A program made the translations under genes and the position numbers. DNA of 64,000 nt, from positions 8,444,921-8,508,920 of the forward strand of contig NC_054885.1 in NCBI RefSeq assembly GCF_018320785.1. Reading direction: 5' to 3'. This document shows positions 11,276-23,429 of this stretch, piece after piece. Within the stretch, counting starts at the first letter, position 1. Every line of letters begins with the position of its first letter. The notes below the pieces were generated by a model, which saw only the letters and a list, made by a program, of their open reading frames with translations, had not been told where the DNA came from and did no database searches. This stretch comes from Cheilinus undulatus (lineage: Eukaryota > Chordata > Actinopteri > Labriformes > Labridae).

Positions 11276-12169
11276 AGCCCCGCCCACCTGAGATCACCTG
11301 AGATCATTACTCCGACACAGATACTTTCATTTAGACACTACAGTCCAACCTAAGACAGGCTTCATTAGTAAAATGTTTAAGACAGAAGTGCTACACCTGT
11401 TGATGCTTTTCATACAGAACTGCTGTGTCCCATGATCCTGAATGCATCATGACCAAAATATGTGGATGTTATCAGAATTACATCATGATGTCTGTTATGC
11501 CTCCTAAATTGCGATGTCAGTAAGGAGGTTATTGTGGTCCCACACTCCAGACTAGTTGAGAAGCATTGTCCTAATGCATTATGGGTAAATACAGGCTGAT
11601 GGAGCATTTCATAGTCTGCTGTATTTAGAAGTCCTGCTCTAAAACTGAAGATTTTAGCAGCTTACTTGTATTTGTTTCTGCATCAAAAAGGAAAAAGGGA
11701 AAGATATACCAGATCTGCATGTAAACAGCTAGGCTCTCATTTTTCCCACCATATATTCTGCCTGAATGCAACACAGGAAGGTTCATGTTTGAGTTTTTGT
11801 ACCTCAGAGGAAACGCTGTGATGAACTCTAAAAAAATGTTTGTATGCTTGTTTTGCTTTTTGAAGTGAAAATATAAATGTATTTTTTGCTATTATGATTA
11901 AACTTTTCAGTTTCAGCTTTTTAATCATTGAAATTAGTCATTGATTTAAAAAAGTATCCAGTTACATTCAAAATAAGCCGATAAAACCTCTGCCACACTA
12001 TAAATAAGTGCTTTAGTATTGCTCTCATTTAAAAGGTGTTGTTAATATATCACAACAACATTTGTGGAAGACAGATTATTTATTTTAGACAAGAGGGTAT
12101 TCGAAAGAGTATTAAGGTCTTGACGTTTGGAAAATATGGCATTAGAATACATAGAGTGTAAATATTTGA
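11276..12169. other. med15 3' UTR and spacer
   Basis: There is no coding exon here. A variant poly(A) signal ATTAAA at about 11897-11902, about 620 nt after the stop, is the best candidate 3' end of med15. No canonical AATAAA is obvious in this stretch, so the true end is uncertain. Confidence 0.45.
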
Positions 12170-12345
12170 GTGTTCTTGATCTGTTTATAACTTATGAAGC
12201 TGAAATTTCATCTCAATGGGGTTGAGGTCGGGGCTCTGTGCAGGCCCGTCAAGTTCTTCCACGTCAAACCATGTCTTTATAGTCTGTGCTTTGTGCACTG
12301 GGGCACAGTCATGTTGGACAGGTTGTGCTGCAGCAAAACCCTGAA
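12170..12345 (-). mobile_element. Tc1-like transposon fragment
   Basis: AATGGGGTTGAGGTCGGGGC, TCTGTGCAGGCCCGTCAAGT, CTTTGTGCACTGGGGCACAG and TCATGTTGGACAGG are recognisable from an abundant fish Tc1 family, antisense to its transposase. It is a short, frame-broken piece. Confidence 0.7.
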
Positions 12346-13230
12346 ATTAACATTCGAATGTGTAGAGAGCAAACACTTGATCATTCATGTATTGGTTGAA
12401 GTAAATTAGATGTTTCATATCAGAATCAGACCAACTTATTGTCTCACTTGGTGAGATGTTGGAAATGGTTGCCATTGCCACTGAGGCATCCTTTATAAAA
12501 TGTAAGTTTTGTGGACAACATTGTGATTTTTCTATCAAAATCTGAGCTTGATAGATTCAACTCACTAAGAGACATAAAGGCAAAATGCCCAATATTAGCA
12601 CTTCCTGTTGCCAGTAGGGGGTGCTAATCAGTAAACATAAAATTAACTTTTGAATGTGTAGAGGGTTAAACGTCTATCATACATGTGAAATTTGAAGCAA
12701 TTTAGATATATAGATAGATTTAAGTAATGGCAACTTCCTGTAAAATTGGCAAAATATCCAAATGCTCACCATTTTCTGTGAAGCATCTTTTATGAAACAT
12801 GTCAGTTTTGTGGACAAATATTGAGGTTTTTCCTCAAAATCCGAGCTTGAAAGGTTCAACTCAGCAAGAGGAACAAAGACAAGGCACAGTTTTGGCACTT
12901 CCTGTTCCCAGTTGGGGGTGCAAGAGCAAATTAAAAAAAAAAAAAAAAAGGTAAAATTATCCTTTTTTTTTTAAGATTCTTTTTTGGCCTTTCTTAGGAG
13001 AAGATATGCACTAAATGGTGCAGAGACCAGGAATAAATCCTGTGAGCCAGTGCATCGTAGATCCTAGCCTCCACCCACGGGTGCCCATCATGTCCACTGA
13101 TTTCAACCAATGCCCAATAAACATAATACATGTGAAATCCAGCGCCAATCAGATGTCCCATATTAGAGTTATGGCAACCTCCTGTAAAATTGGCAGCCAG
13201 TTGAAAAATCTTTGCTTTCTCACCCCAAAA
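12345..13230. repeat. about 300-bp tandem repeat, two units plus a partial third
   Basis: Two long units share TTCGAATGTGTAGAGAG / TTTGAATGTGTAGAGGG, a CATTTTGTGGACAA core and a GGCACTTCCTGTTSCCAGT end. They are spaced about 297 bp apart (12596 and 12893). A partial unit follows near 13105-13230, after an inserted SINE-like block. No coding potential was seen. Confidence 0.65.
12960..13095 (-). mobile_element. degenerate tRNA-derived SINE, reverse orientation
   Basis: Read on the minus strand this has GGGCACCCGTGGGTGGAGG, a degraded B-box area around GGTCTCTGCACC and an AAGAAAGGCC tail. The order resembles the head and tail of the SINE copy at 58.5 kb. It is heavily decayed. Confidence 0.45.
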
Positions 13231-13465
13231 ATCAGCTTTTTAATACTAGATCACTCACTAGTCCTGTTGTTTATTATACAGACAAACATCTGACTAAAAT
13301 GCTAATGGTCACATCTTTAAGATAAATACCACTTTAGTTTAAAAACTCTAAGCAAGGTTATAAGTTGAATTATGATGGAACAAAAGCCCTCCATTAACTC
13401 ATTTTTTGACCTTTTCAGTGACAAAAAAATAAAAAATCAGTTTGTAGAAAAAGAGACAAAAATAT

Positions 13466-13471
13466 TTTATT
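13466..13471 (-). terminator. thoc6 poly(A) signal AATAAA
   Basis: On the minus strand AATAAA lies about 85 nt after the thoc6 stop codon. It is the first canonical signal downstream of the gene and gives a compact 3' UTR. Confidence 0.7.
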
Positions 13472-13555
13472 ACCTTCAGACTTAAAAATACAAAAGCTGT
13501 GGCTAAAGTTACTAAAATCAGTGAAAATACTGACAGAAACATGGTTCACTGTGAT

Positions 13556-16500
13556 TCAGAAGCTGAGTGAGAACGCTCTGTATGACAGGTTCGTAAACAC
13601 ATCGATGCGATTGCTGCTACCGCCCACCGTCAGAACCTAAAACAACAAAATCACACTTTTATGATGTGTTCATAATAACTAAAGCTCTATGTTGAATAAG
13701 TGGATGTGATGCGTTCGCTGACTCACCCTGTGCTCGGTGCTGTTGGTGTTGAGCTGCAGCGTGTTCAGGCTCTGCGGCGTGCAGGGGATCTGAGCTTTGA
13801 CGTCTCCGCCCAGCAGACAGTGAGACACAAACGGGCCTTCACCTACAGACAGGATCTACAAAAGAGGAGGAAATATATATTTAAAAAAAAACAGAAAAAC
13901 CAACTTAAACAATTCAAGAGTAGTTTGAGTGAGTATTTGTGACTCCACCGTGGAGAAACCTATCCTGTCAGACCAAACTACAGTGCTCTCACCATGTCCT
14001 GGTGGAAGGTGGCCTGTCTCTGGCAGCCTTTTAGGGGGAAGATGGAGGTAGGAGACAGAGAGCGGAGATGCCACAGAGACAGAGATGGACCTCCGCCGCA
14101 CAACTGGAGGAAAAAACACAAAGTTTAAAGCTTAGAGCCATCAGTTATTCTGTTTCATCTCTGATCATACAGACAGATCATACCTGAGAAAAAACACTAG
14201 AGTTCTGTTCAAAAAGTCAAAAAATGACTCTTTAGGTACATGTATTTGAATTAGGGCTGTCAAGATTAACCAAGTTAATCGCAATTAATTAAAATCTAAA
14301 AATAGTGTACTTATTTAGCTTAATCGTAATTAACCACATGCTTATTATCCGATTCAGTACACTTTGGTTAGTGCTCATCGGCCACTCCATGCAGCCACAG
14401 TTGTGTAAAATAAACCCACTACTGCTCCATAATGTCTAAATTCACCTTTAAAACTCAGACACCTCAGTGGACAAGCCAAAAAACATCTGAACCGTTAAAT
14501 GGTCTCTTACTTAATTTTCGAACCATAACGAGTTCCTTTTTTTGGTGGTTAGCTTCATGTTAAAATCTTCAATCTACCTCTAAAAGCAAGTCTGCAAAAT
14601 AGTTGAATTTGCAAGTGCAATAAAAAAGGCGTGATTAACCGTGATTAACTATAGAAATTCTGGGATTAATTGCTATTAAAGATTTTGATCTTTTGACAGT
14701 CCTAATTTGAGTACAATTTGAATATATCTATCAACTGATAATGTCATAAGTTCATGAAATGTATATTTATGTTTTTTATAGTTGAATACCTGATGCATAT
14801 ATCTTTATGTATTTTACTGTATATAAATATGTAAGTATTGGCACAATATTATATATTTAGGATGAACATTCCAGTAATAAGTTTGTGTTTTGTAATGCTT
14901 TGTAAATTAAGATAAATATGTGTGTTTTGGCTTGTTCACAATCCCCCCCAAGAATCAGAAATGTGCGCTGAAACACACCGTTCTCAGATTTTCCCCTCAT
15001 GATGTCATGTGGGGAGTTAGCCCCGCCCCAGATTTGGTTGACTCTCTACGCTTGGAAGACAGTTCCGCCCTCCTCTCCTGATCCTCCTCTAAGCCGCCAG
15101 CTGAGAGGAGGATCGGGGGAACCACATCCATTTCCTGAGAGGGGTGTGGTCATGGGCGGAGTCAGTGTCATTGACATTTAAAGCTACAGACACAGAAACA
15201 GCTCCTTCTGAGCAGGGCTGAAACAGAGGGGTTTTTAGACATGAACAAATCTAATACTTGAGTGTTTTTTTCGGCAACAAACTTCACAGGCATGTTTTGG
15301 GGACCTCTTAGACCAATATATACTTGTCTGAAAGGGGTACAATATGTGACCTTTAAAGTTTTTATCTATATCTAAGCTGGAAAACTAATAGTCAGTGATG
15401 ACAGAAGAAAGGGTGGGATGAACTGAGTGTGTACTTCTTAAGTAAAGTACACACTCAGTACACACTCAGTTAATCTAGCCCTCTTGGTATCCAAAGGTGC
15501 CCACCCCTGCCTTACATGATGGACCCTCACTATCACACTAACTTCTACACATCACCCTCAACACAAAACAAACATAAACTAAGATCCAGATGGTTTATGT
15601 TTGTGATTTCTCACCATCCAGTCTGAGTCGGTTGTCACACAGCTGATCCATTTCCCGTACTGAGGTCTAGCACAGCTCTGAAACACAAAAGCTCTCTTTA
15701 GTTTTCTTTATTATGAGATATGAGGCCATTTAAATTCACAAAATTCACATGAATCCCTGGAACTACACTCTGCACAGCTGGCTTATTAATCAATGGAGAA
15801 ACCTTTCTCCTTTCATTGTGAGATTTAGATTCTGTTCTGTTAGTTTTATTGGTTTTAAAAACTGAATTTATCAGATACAAACCTTGGCAACATAAGCAAG
15901 TTTTTACTGTCATTATCTAATGGAAATAAATGTTCCTTCTTGATAAAAAATGGAATGGGTTTTTACAAAAACCAAGGAATAAAAAGTCCTAAAAGCACAG
16001 TGAGATCTGAGTAGTCCAGTCCTGTCAGGATGAGATGAACTGAAGAAAAAGCAGCAGTCTCTCACCTCGTATCTGTACACCTCGATGCAGTGAACACACT
16101 GACCCGTCCGGCTGTCTGAACAACACAACATCACAGTAGTCAATAAAATAATTCAATCACAGTGATTTTTTACAACTGGAACCATTATGGCTGCCGTCGC
16201 TCACCCCAAATTCTCACGGCTCCGTCCTCTCCTCCAGACAGGATCTCTGCCTCCCTCTCTCTCACGCTCACACAGTGGACGTAGTCTGAGTGGCCCTGCA
16301 GCACTGACTGAAACACAACAGATTCTGGTTAAAAAACAACAAAAAACTCGATGTCAGAACATCGAAACTGCAGAAGAGGGTTCTGGGTTTCATACTTTGA
16401 AGACTCCATGCTCCAGGTCCAGAATGTGGATGTTGTTGTCCCCACCTCCGACAACCAGACTGTTGTCCTGAAGCATAAAGGGACAGACCACATCACACAT

Positions 16501-19500
16501 TTATCAGGGAACAAAATATCAATAAAAATCCCCCCTCTGCCCTCAGATGTACAAAACTTAGTGTTAAAATTAGGGCTGTCAAGAGATTTTTCATTGCGAC
16601 GAATCTCATAATTTCTGTCGTTACTCACGATTAATCACATCCTTTTTATCACATAAGAAAATTCTACTATTTTGCACACAGAACTGTTTTTGTTTCATGA
16701 TAAATTTTTAAGGGTACTTGACTCTGGATACAGACCTGCTCTTATAGGTGGACTAAATATTTTAACATGAATTTTACTGCAGAAGAAAGAACTTGTCATG
16801 GATCTTGAGAAAATAAGGGGACAGTAAAAGGGTACATTTTTGATAATACACTTGTACACTGAGCTGTCTGAGAGTTTTAAAGCTGAATCAAGAAATTAAA
16901 GAGCAGTGGTGGACTTATTTTGCATTACTGTGTCTAGTTGTAGACCTTGATTTATCGCGATAAACTGGATTGATGACCCTAATTTAAATGCAGACACAGT
17001 GTGCCAACAAGTTCGATGTATTTAAACTTCATCTCCAGGAACAACCTGTCAGTCAGCACAAGGATTTGTTGTCTAACCACTGGCATCATCAGGTAAGGAG
17101 GGTCTGAGGATTTTCCTCAGAGCAGTTTTAGCACAAACATTTCTTCTCCTGAATTCTGATCCATATGTTTGCACTGTTTAATAATTAGGGTTTTTTTTAG
17201 TTTGAGTTTTTTTAATCACTTTTATAACATCTTCAAACAGCGGCAGGAGCGCTGCTGCCGGAAAAGGAAACACACTCTTAACCTCCACATACAGCGACTG
17301 CGCCGCGATCCGGTTACAAATCATACTGCTGAGCACACCGCTCCCTCTCTAGTCCATCAGAGCATTTCCACAGCCGGCGCTCCAGTCTGGCAGCAGCATG
17401 TGCCTGGAGCGCAGCTCCGCTTTGTTCGAGATGTGCTGCAGGTCTACTTTAAGCGCTGGCTGCTGCCAAACCGCATCAATACCCATCCATCAGAAAGCTC
17501 CAAACAGGAAGTCAAAAGCATAAGATATCTGGTTCTTTCAAAATACAGCACAATGCACTATATCAACATTACGTCTCATCCTGCAGCAAGAGCAAAGGGT
17601 CACTTAAAGGTCAGTGAGTCACAGAGCTACAATGGCAGCATTGATGAGGAAAAGCTTACTTTTGAGGACATTTAGCTAAAGATTTTTACATAAAAACACA
17701 TATGCTTTAAGCAAACTTTAACCTTTTAACTTCCTAATGTACTCACCCAATGGGGGAAGCAATACTATCATGGACTTATACCAGAAAGGATGAAAAATTA
17801 ACCCCAAAAGCTAAAACAGTCTGCTATTGAAATACTATTCCTGAGTGAACTCGCCGCGCAGCGCTCTACACACGCTTCCAGTGAGTGAGGTCGCTTGCCT
17901 TCTGCCTGAATGCAACACGGCCTAAAAGTGGTAAACATTGCAATATAATACCTTGTAGGTTAACATTTCAGGTTGTAAAATCTGGAATTTCTGACAAATC
18001 CACTAGAATAAAGTCTGGTGTATTTTGCATTACAAAGCTGCTTCTGGATCAGGGGGAGTGTTCAGACTCACTCTGGGGTTCATGATCATGGCATTGATCT
18101 CAGGGATCTCTAGACTGGATCTGAGGACAGAAACAGAGCAGAGACTTAAAGAGATGCTCTCTGCAGAGCAGACGAACAGATAGCAAATAAACTAAAAAAA
18201 TGTGTCTCACTTGTAGTTTGGTCTTTTTGTCCACAGTGGTTTGACATTCTGAGGAAACAAAGAGAGCAAAATCAGACAAATGTTCACAGTCAAAGTCCCC
18301 TCAACCACAGAAAAATGTCAAACAGAGCCGGGTCCACGTACAGAGAGAAGATTAAAGTTTCAGAAGTAAGTGAAACACTAGATCAAGAGCTACAGAGCGA
18401 CCATGACAGTCTGTTTCACTGCTGCAGGCTCAAAAAATCTCTAAGAGTGAGTCTGAAACTTTTAGTACCTTTTCTTCATTAAGAGCCCAATAACTGTAAA
18501 AACAGGGAATCAAATGAACAGAATTTCCCTTCAAAGTCTCATTATCTCCATCTGCAGCCCCACCTGGATCACAGTTTTAAATTAAAAGGGACAGTCACCT
18601 TCTTGATTAGCTCAGTCCAGCTCCAGGCGCTGATCTCCCCGTTTCCTGCGCTGATGAGGTGACAGTCCGTGGAGAGAAGAGAGAACACCGGACCCTCATG
18701 AGCTGATGGAGAGGACAGCACAACTTTTTTAATACATTCACTGAAGGAGTGGCAGTTATTAGCCCCATGCTAACATTAGCATGCACTCACCTGTGAATGT
18801 AAGGACAGGTTTCTGACTCAAGCTAGTAGCATCTGGGCTCAGAGCTGCAGAGAGGCTGCAATATTTAAACACAGTGATGGTTAACAATCATGGATAAGGT
18901 AACACGCATTTAAGCTCACAGGTGTGTGATCCGTCTCACCTGAAGAGGGCGATCTCTCCATAGTTGTTTCCAGCTGCCAGGAATCGACCACAAGGAGAGA
19001 AACTCTGAGAGAACACGGACATGTGGAGAAGCTGCAAAACAGAAGACAGATTATTAATCTAGATAAATCTTTTAGTCAGAGGAGATGATGCCTCCTGCTG
19101 TTTAAAGAACAGTATTTACAGCTTTAGTGTCTTATTTGGCTCCCTCTAGAGGTCATCTAGGAAGAAAAACTTGAATTCTGACTGACTCATCGACAAATAT
19201 TTTTGTTTTAGGGTAAATTTGAAGTAATTAACTTGTAAAAAAGACTTGTAAATATCTCAACAATAAGTTCAGTGCCTAGTTAAGCTTAGCAGATATATCA
19301 CTACTATCAACACGTATATTCACTTATCATTTTAATAGGTACACCTACTCATTAAAAGCAGATATCTAATCAGCCAATCACATGGCAGCAACCACAGCAT
19401 TTAGGCATGCAGACATGGTCATTCATTCTAATGCAGCATGATTCGGTTACAACATGCAATTGCAATTAATTTTTAAATATTTGGAAATTTGATTTATGCT

Positions 19501-20998
19501 TCAAATCTTGCAAAATTTTTCGATGGAACTTTAAGGGGATTTGATGGTAGGTTTTGGAGCAAGTTTCTTATATATTTCGGGGAATTTACTTGAAAATTTT
19601 CAGGATTTTTAATGAAACTTTTTGGAGATATGTTAGTATATTTTTTAGCGCTTTTAAAAAAATATTTATTTGGGGTTGGCATGCTTTTAAAATTTTAGGT
19701 ACTTCATTAGGATCTAGGGAATAAATTTGTGCATTCTTTGGAATTTGATTGAAAATATTGTAGAATTTCTTTGGACGTTTTGGGGAATATGTTTTTGATT
19801 TTCCATATTTTCATGGAATTTTGAGAAAATTTGAATGGAAGTTTTGGATGGAATTTGCTTTGATATTTAGGGAATTTGCTTGAAAAATTTCAAGAATTTG
19901 AATACTTTTTTTGAGGAAAAAATGTTTGAACATTCAGGCTTTTTCAGGAAGTTGTATGGACATGTTTGGGCGGCATTTAGGGGCTTTTTAAATGAAATAA
20001 AAAAATGTTTCTTATACATTTTTGCTAAAGTCTTGTAATTTTTAAGGAGCTTTAAAAAAATATTACCAAAGGAAAGAAACACTAATTTTGTTTAGTGTTG
20101 TACTGTAAGATAAGTCTATTGTTCTCATATGCGGACATTATTTTGTGAGAACAACTTCCTTTAAACCCATCAGGTCCATCTTATGCATTCCAAACAAAAT
20201 CTTGGGCATCAGGAGGATATGGCTGTGGCTGTTTTTCTGTTATCTTCTTTTACTCTCTTGCTTTTATAAACTAACTGGATTATGTGCCATGGCTCCCTCT
20301 GCTCCTCACTTAAATCAAAGAGAGAGCTGTTTGGATGGGAGGGGCAAAGCACATGCACACAGGAAGGAAGGGTGCGCTCCATTTAGCACACATGACAAAA
20401 CATATTCAATGAGGCAGTAAGCAGGGTAATAATTAATTCGTGATTATCTTATTTTTGTGATCATAGAAGAAAATCCTGCTCTACTATGGATCATCAACAT
20501 AAACAGTGCCATTTATAAACAGGTGGTAACGAAACATACCAAGATATGTAATATTAGCAACTTTGCCAGGAAAGCTGGGTGACTAATGAATTTAACAGCC
20601 ATGCATTTTATCCCGAAATTACTGGCAGTGTACTTACAATATGAACATATTTAAAAATGTTTCTAATTTTTTAGAAAACCTACTGAAAAAACGGGAAAAT
20701 GAATATTTAGTCGAAATTTGAACGGACTTTGGCCTTACGCTCGACTTATTCCCACAAATTAAAGCACAAAAAGAAACAAAAGAACAATTCCCGTGAAAAC
20801 CAACCCAAGAGATCCATCAACTTCACACTAACGCTGTTCGCATCATTTCAGTCTTTTACAATACACAACACAAAGCGCGGATACAGCCAGAAGCTGAAAG
20901 CAGAGCTAAACCATGAACGAGTTTTCATTCATTCTGATCAATTATTGGTTAAATAAAGAGATCAATAAACGTGCTGAATTTACCTCTACGGGACCCAT
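13556..20998 (-). CDS. thoc6: THO complex subunit 6 (THOC6), WD40 protein, 13 coding exons
   Basis: THOC6 is the WD40 subunit of the THO part of TREX, which couples transcription and splicing to mRNA export in the nucleus. Coding exons in transcript order: 20984-20998 (15 nt, MGPVE), 18940-19031, 18791-18855, 18599-18702, 18211-18248, 18072-18120, 16396-16467, 16205-16307, 16066-16115, 15615-15677, 13993-14103, 13727-13855, 13556-13636. All have GT/AG borders on the minus strand and join in frame to 323 aa plus TGA; human is 341 aa. Landmarks: [20 protein letters not shown] near the N-terminus, then [41 protein letters not shown], the WD signature [31 protein letters not shown], and the C-terminal [16 protein letters not shown]. 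All align with human THOC6. The short first exon relies on one ATG with a good donor; other starts upstream would not match the family. Confidence 0.95.
14253..14708. mobile_element. MITE with TAGGGCTGTCAA termini in thoc6 intron 10
   Basis: The element opens ATTAGGGCTGTCAAGATTAA and closes GATCTTTTGACAGTCCTAAT, giving imperfect inverted termini. The interior is AT-rich with repeated TTAATCGTAATTAA-type phrases. A second family member sits at 16.57-16.98 kb in the same gene. Confidence 0.75.
14940..15365. mobile_element. fish interspersed repeat in thoc6 intron 10
   Basis: A G+C-richer block holds GATGTCATGTGGGGAGTTAG, CATGGGCGGAGTCAGTG, AACTTCACAGGCATGTTTTG and a terminal GGGGTACAATATGTGACCTT. 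I recognise this from many fish introns as an interspersed repeat, but cannot name the family securely. The short plus-strand ORF at 14999-15181 is part of it. Confidence 0.5.
16571..16983. mobile_element. MITE with AGGGCTGTCAAG terminus in thoc6 intron 6
   Basis: The left end AATTAGGGCTGTCAAGAGAT is shared with the copy at 14253. ACGATTAATCACATCC and TTTATCGCGATAAACTGGAT lie inside, and the right end ATGACCCTAATTT is a decayed inverted terminus. Confidence 0.65.
17225..17690. mobile_element. probable non-autonomous repeat with elevated CpG in thoc6 intron 6
   Basis: This block carries clustered GCGCTGCTGCCGG, CTGCGCCGCGATCCGG and AGCGCAGCTCCGC phrases in otherwise AT-rich intron. A related CGCCGCGCAGCGCTC phrase lies near 17850. 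A 168-codon open frame crosses it on the plus strand, but it has no recognisable motif and its composition follows the repeat. I treat it as repeat, not gene. Confidence 0.4.
19316..19430. mobile_element. terminal fragment of a Tc1-like element in thoc6 intron 1
   Basis: TTTTAATAGGTACACCTACT, CTAATCAGCCAATCACATGG and CAGCATTTAGGCATGCAGAC form the opposite end of the same fish element family as the fragment at 2305-2640. Confidence 0.75.
19480..20090. repeat. degenerate TTTGGGGAATTTGCTTGAAAATT-type array
   Basis: Loose units around GGGAATTTGCTTGAAAAATT, TTTTGGAGATATG and GGGAATATG recur every 30-40 bp within thoc6 intron 1. Read on the other strand they match the phrases at 1.32-1.53 kb and 21.38-22.04 kb. 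Confidence 0.55.
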
Positions 20999-21130
20999 AC
21001 TTCTGCTCCTCCTGAAGAAACTACCCAGAGCACTAAAAAGCAGAATTAAGGCAGAAAAGGTACAGAACGATGTGAAGAGGGACACCGCTGAATGCTGGCG
21101 AGGAGAGATGACGTCTGCAAGTGAGGAGCG

Positions 21131-21151
21131 GTGCATTCTGGGACATGTAGT
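21131..21151 (-). promoter_or_regulatory. ZNF143/THAP11-type promoter element of thoc6
   Basis: On the minus strand the site reads ACTACATGTCCCAGAATGCA. This is very close to the SBS consensus (ACTACAATTCCCAGAATGC) bound by ZNF143/STAF with THAP11 and HCFC1 at vertebrate housekeeping promoters. It lies 133 bp upstream of the thoc6 ATG, a typical position, and supports the chosen first exon. Confidence 0.75.
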
Positions 21152-21379
21152 CGTTACCGAGCTAGTGGAATTTTGATTTTATTTAATAGTGGAAACATTA
21201 TAAATTGTGAATCATGGATGTAACAAATAAAATCTAAATGATAACTGTATTAAAAGTATTACATTATAACATCCTGACACCTGAGCTTTTGTTTGAAATG
21301 TAGGCTATTTTTAATTTCTCCAACTTATTGAGGATAAGTAGTTTAAGTTTAAAAGCTCAGCCTTGTCTTTGAACAGGAA

Positions 21380-22040
21380 TTAATTTTGACCAAAATTTTG
21401 TCCAATATCAAAACAAATTCCCTTTGAAGAAACAACCTAAAAGAATCTGTGAAAAAATCTTTTTTTTTAAGTTTCCCATAAAAGTCCCTTAAAATACTTT
21501 AAGTTTTTATAATGTTTAAGTGAAGCCCCAATTTTAATAATAATTTCCCCTAACATTCTGTGTAAATTTCTGCAAATTTTCTAAAAAACTCTCCCTAAAC
21601 CCAAGAGCAAAATTCGCCAGGACCTACAGATACACAGTATATTCCTCAAGATTCCATGAAAATGACAGAAAATCTCTCATAACATCCAAACAAATTCCCA
21701 GAAATGTCAATAATTCTGAAGCAAATTCTTCACAAAAATTACAAATGCATTTCCCAGATTTACTCAAAATGTCTGTAAATTTCCAAACTCCCCCAAACAA
21801 AAACAAATCTCAAGTTCACATGAAAATACTAAAACATTTCACTGAAAAAAACTTCACTGAAACTCTCAAAAATATACAAAAATATCCCCAAATTTCCATG
21901 AAAATACAATTTTTTTCCCCAGGATATACTCCCAAAAATAGCCACGAAAATTCCTGAAAATTTCTTAAAAAATTGTTCCAGTATTTCAAGTCAATCACTT
22001 AGGCTCTGACTGAAATTCCAGAAAATTTTTAAAATAAAAT
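21380..22040. repeat. degenerate AAATTTCCATGAAAAT-type array
   Basis: Imperfect units with CCCAAATTTCCATGAAAATA, TTTCCCAGATTTACTCAAAA and CACTGAAAAAAACTTCACTG fill this block upstream of thoc6. It belongs to the same sequence class as 1.32-1.53 kb. The short ORFs within it are by-products of low complexity. Confidence 0.55.
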
Positions 22041-22599
22041 TCTAAAAGTAGAAATTATTACTTGTACGAAAACCAGAATGTAAGGTTGTCATATAAGCAC
22101 ACAGGAGGAGGTTCAATCATTGTAAAATTATCATGTTTAAAGCATTTTCAGTGCTTTACCAGACTAAAAGTTGCCATCATTTATGATTATATTTACAGTT
22201 GTCAAAAAAAGCTCTAACAAGTAACAAGAGATATTACAATATTTTCAAAAAAAAAAAAAATTAATAATAATTATTATTACCAGTTAATTGATTACCAGTT
22301 AATGCCACACTAAAGAAAGAAAAATACATTTAATAATGAAAACAGAAACAATTGTTTTATTTTCAGAAAAATTGTGTTTTTATTTCAAATTAATTCAGGC
22401 AATTAAGGACTTGAAATGCTGAAAACACTTTTTTGTAAAATGAGCTTTTTTTTTAAGTTCTTTTTGTTTTATCATTATTTGTGTGGCTTTGAGTTACGGT
22501 AACTCATATTTATGCATTAAAATTTCTGTACATCCAACTCACTGGACTTGTACATTTCCAGCCTTTGCAGGAAGCTTGGACTCTGTACATGGACCTTGC

Positions 22600-23160
22600 A
22601 GCCAGATGTGGAAAAGATAGAAGAATATTGTACTCAAGTAAAAGTACAGATACTTTGGTCAAAATTTACTTGAGTGGAATTAAAATACAGGCCAATATCT
22701 ACTCAAGTAAAAGTGTTTCATTTAAAGTTTACTAGCTGCTGAGGAGTTGTAAAGTAGGATTTTTCCTTTCTGCAGTAACAACATTAGAGTATGAATCTCC
22801 AACCAGGTCGTCCAGGTTAAATCACACCTTTGCTGTAAAATAAACACTACCACTGCTGCCATGAAAGTTTTGAATCTTGAGGCCTTAGACCAGAAACAGT
22901 GTTGTCTGTTTCTTTTTAGACTCCTTGAAGGCCTTTGACACGGTGGACCACAGTATCTTATTGCACTTGTTCTGACCCCTGGGCTTGGGAGTCACCGAGG
23001 AGTCACCAGACTTTGTACTTTGCGTAAACTTTCATTACTTTGTTTTTACCATTAACTGATTACATTTATAGACCACTTATCTTACTTTACCTAAGCAAAT
23101 TTTAACCAAAGTAACAGTACTTTTACTTGAGTACAATACTCTTGTACTTCTTCCACCTCA
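22600..23160. mobile_element. TIR-bounded MITE (TACTCAAGTAAAAGTAC termini)
   Basis: The left side reads ATTGTACTCAAGTAAAAGTA and the right side GTACTTTTACTTGAGTACAA then CTTCTTCCACCTC. This is an inverted pair typical of a widespread fish MITE. A piece of LINE-like coding sequence is nested near the middle. Confidence 0.75.
22919..22975 (+). pseudogene. fragment of a LINE reverse transcriptase
   Basis: One frame reads D-S-L-K-A-F-D-T-V-D-H-S-I-L-L and then stops. AFDTVDHxxLL is the conserved reverse-transcriptase motif of many non-LTR retrotransposons. Only about 19 codons survive, inside the MITE at 22.60-23.16 kb. Confidence 0.65.
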
Positions 23161-23429
23161 GGCAGCTTCCAGCACAGGATAAACATGTGTGTCAGCGCAG
23201 AATGGGAGCTGATTAAATGACCTCGGGGTGTCATTTGCCCTATCCTGGCACGGCTCGGCTCGTTTTGCAGGCCGGGTAGCTCTAGTTCTGTTTCGTTTCT
23301 TTGCAATATAATGACCGCAAATGTCACAAATGAGCACTAGGGGTGATAAAGAGGTTTTTAAGTGTATAATGAGCCCGAAAATACCACCCAAAAGGGCTTT
23401 TCTCGCTGCTGTTTTTCATCCTGCGCATG

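Noticed and set aside
17169-17675. 168-codon plus-strand ORF in thoc6 intron 6
   Set aside because: It begins in AT-rich intron, crosses a repeat-like CpG-rich block, has no known motif and lies antisense inside an intron.
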